Shown: positions 1 through 8,693, counted from the stretch's first letter. The stretch: 64,000 bases of DNA from an uncultured Prevotella sp. (GCA_937922435.1 CAKZVT010000058.1:1-64000), one strand, 5' to 3'. Numbers and translations are program-made. The notes: generated by a model from the sequence alone, not told the origin.

Positions 1-35
1 ATTACTCCAAGTTGTTCAGAGTTGTTTATAAGGGG

Positions 36-1433
36 TCACTTGCCGACGCAAAAGTGTTTGAAGATGTTTTGGAGCGTTTCTTCGCTGGTGATTTCACCGC
101 CGGTTATTTCGGCTAAATGGCCGAGGCAGTCGCGCAGGTCCTGCGCTATGAGGTCGGAGGGCAGGCCGTCGGCAATGCCGTTGCGCACGCGCCGGATGTC
201 TTCGATGGCGCGTGCGAGTGCTTCATAATGGCGTAGATTTGTCACGACAACGTCGCTTGATGATATTTCAGGTATGCCTGCGGCGTCGACAAGCAGTTGT
301 TTCAGCTTGTCGAGATTCATGCCTTGCTTGGCCGATATCGATATGCATCGTGTGTATTCAGGCATGCCGCATGAGGCTACGTCTGGTGTTTGTGTTGCGA
401 TGTCGGCCTTGTTGTACACAATAATAAGTTGTTTGCCGTTGCATAACGGTGTTATTTTCTCTGCAAGTTCATTTGTCTTTGACGTGTTGTCGGCAGCGTC
501 GATTAGCCATAACACGATTTCCGCCTGGCTGATTTTCTTGAACGTGCGGTCAATGCCGAGGCGTTCTATCGTGTCTGATGTGTCGCGTATGCCTGCTGTG
601 TCGATGAAGCGGAATGTCGTGCCGCCGATGTTCACCGTGTCCTCGATTACGTCGCGCGTTGTGCCGTGTATGTCGCTTACTATTGCGCGGTCTTCGCCGA
701 CGAGTGCGTTGAGCAGGGTCGACTTGCCAGCGTTTGTCTCGCCTACGATTGCTACGGGCACGCCGTTCTTAATTGCGTTGCCGAGCGAGAACGATTTTGC
801 CAGTCTGCTTATGACCGTATCAATCTGTGCCGCAGTGTCGTCAAGTTCGCTGCGGTCGGCAAACTCAAGCTCTTCGTGGTCGCTGAAGTCGAGTTCGAGT
901 TCCAAGAGCGATGTCAGCTTTAGCAGTTTGTCGCGCAGCATTGACAGTTCACGGCTGAAAGCTCCGCGCATCTGGTTCATCGCCAGGCGGTGCGTGGCTT
1001 CGGTCGACGAGGCTATGAGGTCGGCAACGGCCTCGGCCTGGCTAAGGTCCATCTTGCCGTTGAGGAACGCCCTGCGTGTAAACTCGCCCGGCTCGGCGGC
1101 GCGGCAGCCGTTTCCGATGAGCAGCTGCGTGACTTGTTGCAGGATGTATGCCGACCCGTGGCAGGATATTTCGACCGAATCCTCCCCTGTATAAGAGTGC
1201 GGGGCGCGGAATATGCTTACGAGTACGTCGTCTATGACCTCGCCGCCGTCGGCGGTTATCCTTCCGTATGATATTGTGTAAGCCTTGCGCTTGGTTAGCG
1301 GCAGTCCGCCTTCTGCGGCAGGACGGAATATCTTGTCGACCACCGTCAACGCCTCGCCGCCCGATACGCGTATTATGCCGATGGCTCCGCCACGGCCTGT
1401 CGCAATGGCGCATATTGTGTCTTCGTTGTTCAT
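36..1433 (-). CDS. mnmE: tRNA modification GTPase MnmE
   Basis: MnmE works with MnmG to modify the wobble uridine (cmnm5U) of certain tRNAs in the cytoplasm. At 465 aa it has full family length. The N-terminal tetrahydrofolate-binding domain occupies about residues 1-120. The G domain is inserted in the helical domain and shows G1 GETNAGKS (231-238), G2 GTTRD (257-261), G3 DTAG (278-281) and G4 NKAD (341-344). The protein ends in CVGK, the C-terminal motif whose cysteine is needed for catalysis. A consensus promoter lies just upstream on the minus strand at 1454-1485. The gene stands alone, with the neighbouring frr divergent. Confidence 0.97.
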   Translation of the reverse strand: MNNEDTICAIATGRGGAIGIIRVSGGEALTVVDKIFRPAAEGGLPLTKRKAYTISYGRITADGGEVIDDVLVSIFRAPHSYTGEDSVEISCHGSAYILQQVTQLLIGNGCRAAEPGEFTRRAFLNGKMDLSQAEAVADLIASSTEATHRLAMNQMRGAFSRELSMLRDKLLKLTSLLELELDFSDHEELEFADRSELDDTAAQIDTVISRLAKSFSLGNAIKNGVPVAIVGETNAGKSTLLNALVGEDRAIVSDIHGTTRDVIEDTVNIGGTTFRFIDTAGIRDTSDTIERLGIDRTFKKISQAEIVLWLIDAADNTSKTNELAEKITPLCNGKQLIIVYNKADIATQTPDVASCGMPEYTRCISISAKQGMNLDKLKQLLVDAAGIPEISSSDVVVTNLRHYEALARAIEDIRRVRNGIADGLPSDLIAQDLRDCLGHLAEITGGEITSEETLQNIFKHFCVGK

Positions 1434-1453
1434 AGGACTTTATGATTTGCAGT

Positions 1454-1485
1454 GCAAAATTAGCTTAAATATGCCTTACAGCAAA
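1454..1485 (-). promoter_or_regulatory. Bacteroidetes-type promoter of mnmE
   Basis: Read on the minus strand, TTTG (1482-1485) is followed after 19 bp by TAATTTTG (1455-1462), matching the -33/-7 consensus of the phylum. It lies about 20 bp before the mnmE start and inside the 3' end of the small ORF at 1460-1669. Confidence 0.7.
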
Positions 1486-1669
1486 ATATGAGGCTTTGTT
1501 TGTAGGTATATGGGTTTTGCACCCCATAAACGTTGGCATTGTCCTCCAATACGTTGCCAACAACCATATTTGCCAGATGTCCCAATGCAAATGACAGAAT
1601 GGAAATAAACAATATATATTTTATTTTCATTCTTTTTGAATTTGATTTGATAAATTTATTCATTGTCAA
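1460..1669 (-). CDS. possible small membrane/secreted peptide
   Basis: A 69-codon frame I do not recognise as any family. After a short basic N-terminus (residues 1-15, several Lys) it has one hydrophobic stretch (about residues 18-38), as in a signal peptide or a single membrane anchor, and then a polar tail with two adjacent cysteines. A -7-like TAAATTTG sits at 1730-1737 on the minus strand, about 60 bp before the start, but its possible TTTG partner is only 12 bp away. The 3' end overlaps the mnmE promoter. It may be real or chance. Confidence 0.3.
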   Translation of the reverse strand: MTMNKFIKSNSKRMKIKYILFISILSFALGHLANMVVGNVLEDNANVYGVQNPYTYKQSLIFCCKAYLS

Positions 1670-1812
1670 TTCAATTTCTTATTCCAAATGATTTTATACA
1701 ACTCTTTCTCAATGCCATCTTTTATATGGCAAATTTACTGAATATTCTGCAAAGTTGGTTCGTTTTACAGGTGTTTTTATTCCTGTTATAGTGCATGCGG
1801 TTATGGATGCAT

Positions 1813-1900
1813 ATCTAAAAGGCCGCATATTGCATTGTAAAAGGTGGCTTTTCAGCTTGTAAAAGATGGCCTTTTACACGCTAAAAGGCCATCTTTCGCT
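1813..1900. repeat. four-unit 22-bp palindromic array (copy A)
   Basis: Four contiguous 22-bp units start at 1813, 1835, 1857 and 1879. Cores at unit positions 6-18 are of the type AAAGGTGGCTTTT, AAAGATGGCCTTT and AAAGGCCATCTTT; the first unit is degenerate on its right side. The units are not identical, but the spacing is exact. It lies between divergent genes. Confidence 0.85.
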
Positions 1901-2024
1901 GAACGCCTTGTTCTGCCGCGTTTCGGCGGTGTTGGTCGGCGTTGCTTCAGCTCGCCGTTAGGGCGGCGGCATTGGGCGATGCGCGTGTGCGTTTTTGCAC
2001 GCAACATGATGATTTTTCCATGAT

Positions 2025-2058
2025 TTTGCAGGTAATCATTATTTTTGTACTATATTTG
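2025..2058 (+). promoter_or_regulatory. promoter of frr
   Basis: TTTG (2025-2028), 22-bp spacer, then TATATTTG (2051-2058), a consensus -7 box with a slightly long spacer. The predicted start gives an 85-90 nt leader before frr. Confidence 0.55.
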
Positions 2059-2151
2059 CACATGATAACCGTTATTGTGCGGTGTTTGGCCAGCCTGTAG
2101 GGCGCGGTGCACCGCAGTAATGTCATTGTAGAAACTTTAACATGAAAATAT

Positions 2152-2712
2152 ATGATTGACGTAAAAGCTACTTTGAAAGAATCTGAAGAGCGCATGGAGA
2201 TGGCGGCCATGTTCTTGGAGGACCAGTTGTCGCGTGTGCGCGCCGGACGCGCCAACGTGGCGATACTCGACGGCGTAAGGGTTAATTCGTATGGTTCGAT
2301 GGTGCCGCTCAACCAGGTGGCCAATGTGTCCACGCCCGATGCACGCACAATCGCCATACGTCCCTGGGACAAGAAGATGATAAAAGACATCGAGAAGGCC
2401 ATAATGGATTCGGATGTCGGCATAACTCCCGAGAACAACGGCGAAATAGTGCGTTTGGGAATACCGCAACCTACGGAAGAGCGGCGCAAGGAGCTAGCCA
2501 AGCAGTGCAACAAGATGGGCGAGAAGGCCAAGGTGGAGGTGCGCAACGTGCGCGGCGACATCAAGGACAAGCTCAAGAAGGCCATAAAGGACGGTCTGTC
2601 GGAGGACAACGAGAAGGACGCCGAGGCGGAACTCCAGAAAATACACGACCGCTTCATCAAGAAAATCGACGCTGTTCTTGAGGCTAAGAACAAGGAAATA
2701 ATGACTGTATAA
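2152..2712 (+). CDS. frr: ribosome recycling factor
   Basis: RRF acts with EF-G to split the post-termination ribosome in the cytoplasm. The 186-aa length is the family norm. The sequence contains the conserved block DQLSRVRAGRANVAILD (about residues 25-41), the central stretch PWDKKMIKDIEKAI (about 82-95), and the C-terminal helical segment ending LEAKNKEIMTV. The start ATG follows an A/T-rich stretch, as is usual where Shine-Dalgarno sites are not used. The next gene, rsgA, also acts in ribosome maturation, but the two are separated by a 30-bp inverted repeat. Confidence 0.98.
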   Translation: MIDVKATLKESEERMEMAAMFLEDQLSRVRAGRANVAILDGVRVNSYGSMVPLNQVANVSTPDARTIAIRPWDKKMIKDIEKAIMDSDVGITPENNGEIVRLGIPQPTEERRKELAKQCNKMGEKAKVEVRNVRGDIKDKLKKAIKDGLSEDNEKDAEAELQKIHDRFIKKIDAVLEAKNKEIMTV

Positions 2713-2713
2713 G

Positions 2714-2802
2714 TTAAGAATTAAGAGTTAAGAATTAAGAAAAACACACTTGTTGTATTCCTGCAAGGCATGTTTTCTTAATTCTTAACTCTTAATTCTT
2801 AA
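2714..2802. repeat. perfect 30-bp inverted repeat of TTAAGAATTAAG words
   Basis: The left arm (2714-2743) and right arm (2773-2802) are perfect complements over 30 bp around a 29-bp loop. Each arm is itself a tandem of the words TTAAGAA and TTAAGAG. It begins right after the frr stop and ends 11 bp before the rsgA ATG. The same words form another perfect pair at 21098-21188 and partial copies at 48027-48137, 49676-49735 and 60130-60162. Confidence 0.9.
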
Positions 2803-2813
2803 ATCATAATATT

Positions 2814-3746
2814 ATGGACGGACTTGTCATAAAGAATACTGGCAGCTGGTACACAGTGCTCACTGACGGCGGCGAAACGGTCGACTGCAAAATCAAAGGC
2901 AAATTCAGGCTCATGGAAATACGCAGCACCAACCCCGTGGCTGTGGGCGACCGTGTCACCATAGAGATTGGTGCGGACAAGGCTGCGTACATTACTGAAA
3001 TACGCGACCGTTGCAACTACATCGTGCGCAAGTCGCCCAACCTGTCGAAGCAAAGCCACATAATAGCGGCAAACGTAGACCAGGCGTGCCTCGTTGTGAC
3101 TGTCAACCGTCCCCAAACGTCGACAACCTTCATAGACCGCTTTCTCGCTTCGGCCGAAGCTTATCGTGTGCCGGTAATCTTGCTGTTCAATAAGACCGAC
3201 CTGCTTTCTGACGAAGAACTTGAGTACCAGCGCATGATGATTCACCTGTACGAGACTGTAGGCTACGTATGCAAGGCCGTGTCGGCCATCGACGACGGAG
3301 TGTGCGGTACGCTCAAGCCCGTCTTGCAGGACAAAATCACATTGTTCAGCGGCAACAGCGGGGTAGGCAAGAGCACCCTGCTCAACAGGCTCATACCGGG
3401 ACTTAACCTGCGCACGGCCGAAATAAGCCAAGTACACAATACCGGCATGCACACCACTACGTTCAGCGAGATGCTCCGCCTGCCTTACGGCGGATGGGCC
3501 ATAGATACGCCTGGGATAAAAGGTTTCGGTACGTTCGACATGGAGCCGGGCGAAATCTGCGGCTATTTCAAGGAGATATTCAAGTTCTCCAAAGACTGCC
3601 GCTTCAGCAACTGCACGCATACGCACGAGCCAGGCTGCGCAGTGCGCAAGGCCGTTGAGGAGCATTACATAGCCGAGAGCCGCTACGCTTCGTATCTGAG
3701 CATGCTCGACGACAAGGACGAAAACAAGTACCGCGAAGCGTTTTGA
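2814..3746 (+). CDS. rsgA: ribosome small-subunit-dependent GTPase A
   Basis: RsgA (YjeQ) is a cytoplasmic GTPase that checks late maturation of the 30S subunit. The G motifs are in the circularly permuted order of the family: NKTD (126-129), then GNSGVGKS (180-187), then DTPG (231-234). An N-terminal OB-fold domain (about 1-70) precedes them, and a C-terminal zinc knuckle uses Cys262, Cys267, His269 and Cys275. At 310 aa it has normal length. Its start lies directly after the inverted repeat that follows frr. Confidence 0.97.
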   Translation: MDGLVIKNTGSWYTVLTDGGETVDCKIKGKFRLMEIRSTNPVAVGDRVTIEIGADKAAYITEIRDRCNYIVRKSPNLSKQSHIIAANVDQACLVVTVNRPQTSTTFIDRFLASAEAYRVPVILLFNKTDLLSDEELEYQRMMIHLYETVGYVCKAVSAIDDGVCGTLKPVLQDKITLFSGNSGVGKSTLLNRLIPGLNLRTAEISQVHNTGMHTTTFSEMLRLPYGGWAIDTPGIKGFGTFDMEPGEICGYFKEIFKFSKDCRFSNCTHTHEPGCAVRKAVEEHYIAESRYASYLSMLDDKDENKYREAF

Positions 3747-3848
3747 GCCTACGGCTGCCGTGGCGATATATCGAGTATAAACGCATACTGCGGATGATGA
3801 AAGGCCGGGCGGCAATTTCGTCATCCGTTTTCTTCATGATTACTACAC

Positions 3849-6038
3849 ATGGACAACCCAGAATTGGAATTGGCGTGGAATATTGTCGAGCATACCGGGG
3901 CCAACCTGTTTCTTACGGGCAAGGCCGGTACGGGCAAGACCACGTTCCTCAAACAGTTGAAAGAGCGGTCGAGCAAGCGCATGGTAGTGCTTGCGCCTAC
4001 AGGCATAGCAGCCGTCAATGCAGGCGGTGTCACCGTGCATTCGTTCTTCCAGCTGCCGCTGTCGCCGTATTTGCCGGGCACAACTTTTGACCGTGGCGAC
4101 AGGAAATATTTTACGTTCGGCAAGGTAAAGAAAGAAATCATACGCACGCTCGACCTGCTCGTAATCGACGAAATCAGCATGGTGCGTGCCGATTTGCTTG
4201 ACGCTGTGGATTCCGTCATGCGCCGATACCGCGACCATGGGAAGCCGTTTGGTGGCGCACAGCTGCTTATGATAGGCGACCTCCAGCAGCTTGCGCCTGT
4301 CGTCAAGGATGACGAGTGGGCTTTGCTCGGCACTGTTTACTCCACTCCCTACTTCTTTTCGAGCAAGGCTTTAGCGGCTGCCGGCTACCATACGGTGGAG
4401 CTTAAAACCGTGTACCGCCAGCAGGACACGGCCTTTATATCGCTGCTTAACCAAATCCGCGACAACCGCGATATTGACTTCGCCCTGCAACAGCTGAACA
4501 GGCGTTATATTCCCGGCTTCAAACCCGACAATGGCAGCGGATACATACGGCTGACAACGCACAACTACCAGGCGCAGGCCATCAACGACAGGGAGCTTGC
4601 GGAGTTGCCGACGCGCGAGTATGCGTTCGACGCCGAAGTGGAAGGCACGTTTCCCGAGACATCGTTTCCGGCTGACAAACGCCTTGTGTTGAAGCCCGGC
4701 GCACAGGTGATGTTCATCAAGAACGATGCAGGCAGGCGCTTCTTCAACGGCATGATAGGCGAGGTTGTGTCGGTAGGAGAGGGCGGCGTAGTGGTGAAAG
4801 GAAAGGACGGCAATGCCGAGTTCAGCCTTGAAAAGGCCGAATGGAGCAACTCGAAGTACACGCTCGACAGCACATCCCGTGAAATCAAGGAAACCGTAGA
4901 AGGCGTATTCCGCCAGTATCCGTTGCGCTTGGCATGGGCCATAACTATACACAAGAGCCAGGGGCTTACGTTCGACCACGCCGTAATCGACGCATCCCAT
5001 TCGTTTGCGCACGGTCAGGCGTATGTCGCGCTAAGCCGTTGCCGCACGCTTGAGGGCATAGTGCTTAGCGAGCCGTTGCAGCGCGAGGCGGTGATAAGCG
5101 ACGGTGTGCTCGACGAATATATGAACGACATGTACGCGCGCATACCTACAGCCGATGACATCTCTGCTTTGCAGAGGGCGTACAGCGTGCAGCTGTTGGA
5201 TGAACTGTTTGATTTCCAGCCGCTGCTTTCGGCGTTCAACATGCTGCTGCGCACGCTTGACGAGCATTTTTACCGCAAGCAGCCCAAGTTGCTTGCCGAA
5301 TACAAGCGGTTGGCTCCGGCGTTGGGCGACATGGTTGACGTGGCGCGCAAGTTCAAGGCGCAGTACACCAAGTTGGCCTATAGCCAAGAACATGGTGCCA
5401 ACGGCTTGTTGCAAGAACGTGTGCGCAAGGCTGCGGAGTATTATTCGGATAGGCTGGCAGAGCTTGTCTTGCTGTGCGCGAAGACCAAGGTGGATACGGA
5501 CAACAAGGTGGTGAGGAAGCAGTTTGACGACAGGTTCTCGGCGTTCAAGAGCGAGTTGTCATTAAAGGAACGTCTGCTTGGGCATGAGTGCAGTGAAGGA
5601 GTGTGCTTCTCTGCGGCCGACTACCTTTCAGAAAAAGCCAGGATTTTGCTTGACATTGACGGGCATGCTCCAGAGGCGAAGCCAACACGGAAGGCGAAAG
5701 CCCCCAAACAGCCCAAACCGCATACGCGTGAAGTCAGCTACAGGATGTTTGCCGACGGCATGGACGTGGCGCAGATAGCTAAAGAGCGCGGGCTTACATA
5801 CGGTACAGTGTTCGGCCATTTGGCGCAGTATGTAAAGGACGGGCTGCTCGACATCGGCCGCATAGTCCCTGAAGAGCATCTGGAAGAACTGCGCCGGTAC
5901 ATCATCGAGCATCCCGAGCCTGGCACTGTCAGCGAAATAAAGGCGGCGGTCAGTCCTTCGATAACTTATGATGAAATACGCCTTGTTGTAGAGTTGGGCG
6001 GCCATAAAACGGCAGGACGCGACAACTACAACAGGTAA
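3849..6038 (+). CDS. PIF1-like helicase with C-terminal HTH domain
   Basis: A superfamily 1 DNA helicase of the PIF1/RecD-like group common in Bacteroidetes. Residues 24-31 are the Walker A motif GKAGTGKT, the Walker B VIDEIS lies at about 105-110, and the helicase motif AITIHKSQGLTFD lies near residue 360. Residues after about 630 carry a lysine/proline-rich linker and then a helix-turn-helix-like domain (MDVAQIAKERGLTYGTVFGH), as in the C-terminal HTH_40 domain of RecQ-like proteins. At 729 aa it appears intact. It starts about 100 bp after rsgA and ends against a convergent gene across a repeat array. Its cellular role (fork or recombination maintenance) is inferred from the family. Confidence 0.88.
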   Translation: MDNPELELAWNIVEHTGANLFLTGKAGTGKTTFLKQLKERSSKRMVVLAPTGIAAVNAGGVTVHSFFQLPLSPYLPGTTFDRGDRKYFTFGKVKKEIIRTLDLLVIDEISMVRADLLDAVDSVMRRYRDHGKPFGGAQLLMIGDLQQLAPVVKDDEWALLGTVYSTPYFFSSKALAAAGYHTVELKTVYRQQDTAFISLLNQIRDNRDIDFALQQLNRRYIPGFKPDNGSGYIRLTTHNYQAQAINDRELAELPTREYAFDAEVEGTFPETSFPADKRLVLKPGAQVMFIKNDAGRRFFNGMIGEVVSVGEGGVVVKGKDGNAEFSLEKAEWSNSKYTLDSTSREIKETVEGVFRQYPLRLAWAITIHKSQGLTFDHAVIDASHSFAHGQAYVALSRCRTLEGIVLSEPLQREAVISDGVLDEYMNDMYARIPTADDISALQRAYSVQLLDELFDFQPLLSAFNMLLRTLDEHFYRKQPKLLAEYKRLAPALGDMVDVARKFKAQYTKLAYSQEHGANGLLQERVRKAAEYYSDRLAELVLLCAKTKVDTDNKVVRKQFDDRFSAFKSELSLKERLLGHECSEGVCFSAADYLSEKARILLDIDGHAPEAKPTRKAKAPKQPKPHTREVSYRMFADGMDVAQIAKERGLTYGTVFGHLAQYVKDGLLDIGRIVPEEHLEELRRYIIEHPEPGTVSEIKAAVSPSITYDEIRLVVELGGHKTAGRDNYNR

Positions 6039-6053
6039 CGGTTTGTGATGGAA

Positions 6054-6141
6054 TTGTAAAAGGCGGCGTTTCGCATTGCGAAACGCCGCCTTTTACGTTG
6101 CAATATGCCGTCTTTCGGACGCTAATTGGCGGCCTTTTGCA
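6054..6141. repeat. four-unit 22-bp palindromic array (copy B)
   Basis: Units start at 6054, 6076, 6098 and 6120. Units 1 and 2 are complementary and form a 41-bp hairpin at 6056-6096 (20-bp perfect arms around a single T), a likely two-way terminator between convergent genes. Unit 4 overlaps the end of the TPR gene and supplies its stop codon. Confidence 0.9.
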
Positions 6142-6709
6142 GACAGCCTTTTATCATGTTGCCTATTTGCTTCATGCGTGCCTGCTTGCCGTCCTGCGGA
6201 TACGCCTCGTAATACGCGGCTGCCGATGTGAACGCCTCGGCAGCCAACGCCCATTTTCCCTGCTGCATGTAGCAGTGCCCAAGGCGGTAAAGTATGTCGG
6301 CCTTGTCTTCGTTACGGCATATCAGCGTCAGCTTTTCGTATAGGGGTATGGCTTCGGCGAATTTCCCGGTCTTGAAATGGCTTTCGGCTGCGGCGTTGTA
6401 ATATACCCTGCGCTCGGCAGGGGAGTAGACGCCAACAGACGGCAGTGCGCGGTCGAGATAGCGGCAGGCCATGGCGTAGTCCTGCTCATGGTAATAGCAA
6501 ACGCCCATGTATGCGATGAAGCGTGGGTTCAGTCTGTATTTCTTGTCCAGTTTTATGAAAAGCATCAGCGCCTCGTGGTATTTGCCTCCGGCGAAATAGT
6601 CTACGGCCATGCCCAGCATCTGCCTGTCATGTATGGCGTTGTCGTGTTGGCTTGCAGGCATGGCGTGCATTGCAAGCGATAAAAACAGTATGAACAATAT
6701 ATGCCTCAC
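6122..6709 (-). CDS. secreted tetratricopeptide-repeat protein
   Basis: A 195-aa protein with an N-terminal signal peptide (hydrophobic ILFILFLSLAMHAMPA) followed by about four TPR-like helical pairs, including the units around YFAGGKYHEALMLF, ETGKF-type FKTGKFAEAIPLY and YMQQGKWALAAEAF. TPRs bind other proteins, so a periplasmic scaffold role is likely; the partner is unknown. I chose the GTG at 6707-6709 because it overlaps the TGA of the upstream M64 peptidase gene (GTGA), which suggests translational coupling, and because it places the signal peptide at the N-terminus. A frame 17 codons longer also exists. The last five residues and the stop lie in a 22-bp repeat unit. Confidence 0.75.
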   Translation of the reverse strand: MRHILFILFLSLAMHAMPASQHDNAIHDRQMLGMAVDYFAGGKYHEALMLFIKLDKKYRLNPRFIAYMGVCYYHEQDYAMACRYLDRALPSVGVYSPAERRVYYNAAAESHFKTGKFAEAIPLYEKLTLICRNEDKADILYRLGHCYMQQGKWALAAEAFTSAAAYYEAYPQDGKQARMKQIGNMIKGCLQKAAN

Positions 6710-8010
6710 TCCGTGTAAAAATCTATCAGCCGTTGCAGGGCGTTGCGGCATACTGTGCAAAATTCGGGTGTCTCGTTGGTGCGCATACGGCAGTCCTGCA
6801 TCCCTCGGTAAACGCCTTTCAAACTGTAACCGGCCCCTTCGAAAAGTCCTATTTTCGTGCTTGCCGTTGCGGAATCGCGGCTTTCAGGTGTAGGTACGGG
6901 CGTGCCCGGCGTTATCATCTGTTCCCATTTGCCGTGGAAGTCGTGCAGCGTCGTTATGTTGGGCTCCCAAGGCTCAACATCGTGCGGATACATCGGTATT
7001 TGCTCGAAGTCGTATGCGTATTCGTCGGCAAGTCCGCCGAAGCTGTGTCCGAACTCGTGTACCACGACGGGTTTGAACAGCGGGTGGTGGGTCATTGACA
7101 GCACATACGAGTTGAGTATGCCGCCACCGCCGTACTCGTCGGTGTTCACCAGTATTATGATATGTTCGTAAGGCGTGCCGGTAAGGCGGTCGTGCAGGGT
7201 GGCGAGATTTAGCGTTGTAAGGTATCTGTTGCTGTAGAACGTGTCGAAATGAGAGCCTAACGACGTGTCTTTCCATACGCCTTTTGAAGGCTCGCTTGTG
7301 CCGCTTTCTTTTGACGCAGACTTCACAGCGATTACATTGAAATTGTTTCTTTCCGATTTGAACGGTTCGTGCGAGAATATGGCTTCCATCGCTTCGCGTG
7401 CGTCGGCGATGTATGTGTCCATCTCATTGGCTGTGTATCCCTCGGCTACTAAGGCAATGTGTATGCACCGTGACGTGTCGGCTGCCTGCTGCAAGGTTTC
7501 GTATGGCGTGACATCGCGTTCTCCGGCATGCCTAATCAGAATGTCCGTGGGTATTACGGTATGGGTGTATGCCACCATGGTCTGCCGCCTGTTGTCGCGC
7601 AGCTCCACGGTTATGTCAACCGTGTCTTTGGGCATTGGCACGAGAAATACGTTTTCAAAAGCCTTGGCCGGGCCGTAGGCTTCGTCGTATGACAGCCATT
7701 CTTGGAACAGCGTGGAGAAGGAGTTGCGGTATATTATGCTGTCGCTCCCGTGCATGTGTACGGTTATTTGTCCGTTCCCCTCTACTGGTGTCTCGGCCAG
7801 CCTGTGACGCTTGCCGTACCAGCGTGGCATGGAACACATTTTTGACAGGCTGATGTCTTGCCGCGTCTTGTTGCCGGAGAATATGTAGTCAAGGCGTAGT
7901 GTGCGGTCAGTGAAATGTTGGTTGAAGTCTTGAGCCATTATGCCGGTAGCTGAAATAATGGCTGTAAAAATAGCTATGATTCGTGTCAGGAGCATTGTCT
8001 TGTGGTTCAT
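6706..8010 (-). CDS. M64-type (IgA peptidase family) metallopeptidase, exported
   Basis: A 434-aa exported zinc peptidase. The signal peptide is at residues 1-27 (MLLTRIIAIFTAIISATGIMA|Q in part). An N-terminal beta-rich domain is followed by the catalytic domain, with the zinc motif HEFGH at about 318-322 followed by SFGGLADEY, the signature of family M64 (the founding member cleaves IgA). The substrate of this protein is unknown. I placed the start at the ATG at 8008-8010, just before the signal peptide; upstream codons look non-coding. It is the first gene of a two-gene unit with the TPR protein. Confidence 0.88.
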   Translation of the reverse strand: MNHKTMLLTRIIAIFTAIISATGIMAQDFNQHFTDRTLRLDYIFSGNKTRQDISLSKMCSMPRWYGKRHRLAETPVEGNGQITVHMHGSDSIIYRNSFSTLFQEWLSYDEAYGPAKAFENVFLVPMPKDTVDITVELRDNRRQTMVAYTHTVIPTDILIRHAGERDVTPYETLQQAADTSRCIHIALVAEGYTANEMDTYIADAREAMEAIFSHEPFKSERNNFNVIAVKSASKESGTSEPSKGVWKDTSLGSHFDTFYSNRYLTTLNLATLHDRLTGTPYEHIIILVNTDEYGGGGILNSYVLSMTHHPLFKPVVVHEFGHSFGGLADEYAYDFEQIPMYPHDVEPWEPNITTLHDFHGKWEQMITPGTPVPTPESRDSATASTKIGLFEGAGYSLKGVYRGMQDCRMRTNETPEFCTVCRNALQRLIDFYTE

Positions 8011-8093
8011 TTTGTCGTTTGTGCCTGTAGGGCGGAATATACTGGTTGTACGTATCATGTGCCGGTGACGGGCGCATGTTTTTCTGCGCGTTA

Positions 8094-8474
8094 CTAAAAA
8101 GGGCAGCGTTTCATCAGTTCCATTATGTATTTTCTGTCCCAATCTTTTTCATGTAGAGTCATGCTGCCGTATTTTAATATGTCTATGTCCATTATGACGA
8201 TGTTTTTTGTACGTGCCCGTTTTCTGTTTCCACATGCTTTCTCGATATGCTTTATCGCTTTTTCGATATTTTCAAGTTTGTGTGTGGTATGTGTGAACGC
8301 AAGGCAGTTGAGGAATTTGTCGGAAATGATGCCTATAGGTTCGGTCCATACGCATTCGGTGAAAACAATGTCGCTGCCGAACATCCCACGCAGCTTTTCT
8401 TGTGCTGCGGATAGGCTTTCTTCCTGGTTGTAGTTACTCCCAAGTGATAATATGAGTGTTTTTTGTTCTGTCAT
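8094..8474 (-). CDS. folK: short HPPK-like protein (FolK)
   Basis: Resembles 2-amino-4-hydroxy-6-hydroxymethyldihydropteridine pyrophosphokinase, which passes pyrophosphate from ATP to the pterin in folate synthesis. Visible family features are LGSN at residues 11-14, TEPIG (44-48), the FLNCLAF strand (54-60), and the MDIDIL segment (about 95-100) carrying the metal-binding Asp pair. At 126 aa it is shorter than the usual 155-165 aa: the C-terminal region, including the His-Pro motif after the Asp pair, is missing or replaced. It may be a short active form or a relative with another role. A -7 box is present at 8581-8588. Confidence 0.7.
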   Translation of the reverse strand: MTEQKTLILSLGSNYNQEESLSAAQEKLRGMFGSDIVFTECVWTEPIGIISDKFLNCLAFTHTTHKLENIEKAIKHIEKACGNRKRARTKNIVIMDIDILKYGSMTLHEKDWDRKYIMELMKRCPF

Positions 8475-8580
8475 TGTTGGCCTGTTTGTCTCGTCTGAAC
8501 ATCTTTTGTTGTCAAAACTTACAATTGTTGCCTTGGATGAAAAAACATGAAGACAGTCTTGCCGGGTTTAATATTTTTAG

Positions 8581-8588
8581 CAAAGATA
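8581..8588 (-). promoter_or_regulatory. -7 element upstream of folK
   Basis: TATCTTTG on the minus strand about 105 bp before the folK start. No TTTG at the right distance is visible, so this is a partial match. Confidence 0.4.
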
Positions 8589-8637
8589 CTAATATTTATC
8601 AATTAATGCCGCTTGGCGGCTGATTTTTAAGAAATAT

Positions 8638-8669
8638 TTTTGTCAGATAAAGGATTTTCATTACTTTTG
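8638..8669 (+). promoter_or_regulatory. promoter of the MORN protein gene
   Basis: TTTG (8638-8641), 20-bp spacer, TACTTTTG (8662-8669). This is a full consensus match about 25 bp before the start codon. Confidence 0.75.
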
Positions 8670-8693
8670 GTGATAAATTAAAAAACGCTTAAA

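Larger units (their letters stand above)
1670..2151. other. divergent intergenic region between mnmE and frr
   Basis: This stretch holds a 4 x 22-bp repeat array (1813-1900) and the frr promoter (2025-2058). The remainder, 1738-1812 and 1901-2024, shows no coding frame or RNA gene that I can support. Confidence 0.6.

Noticed and set aside
1947..2693. 248-codon frame antisense to frr
   Set aside because: frr is unmistakable on the other strand; the long antisense frame results from its codon bias.
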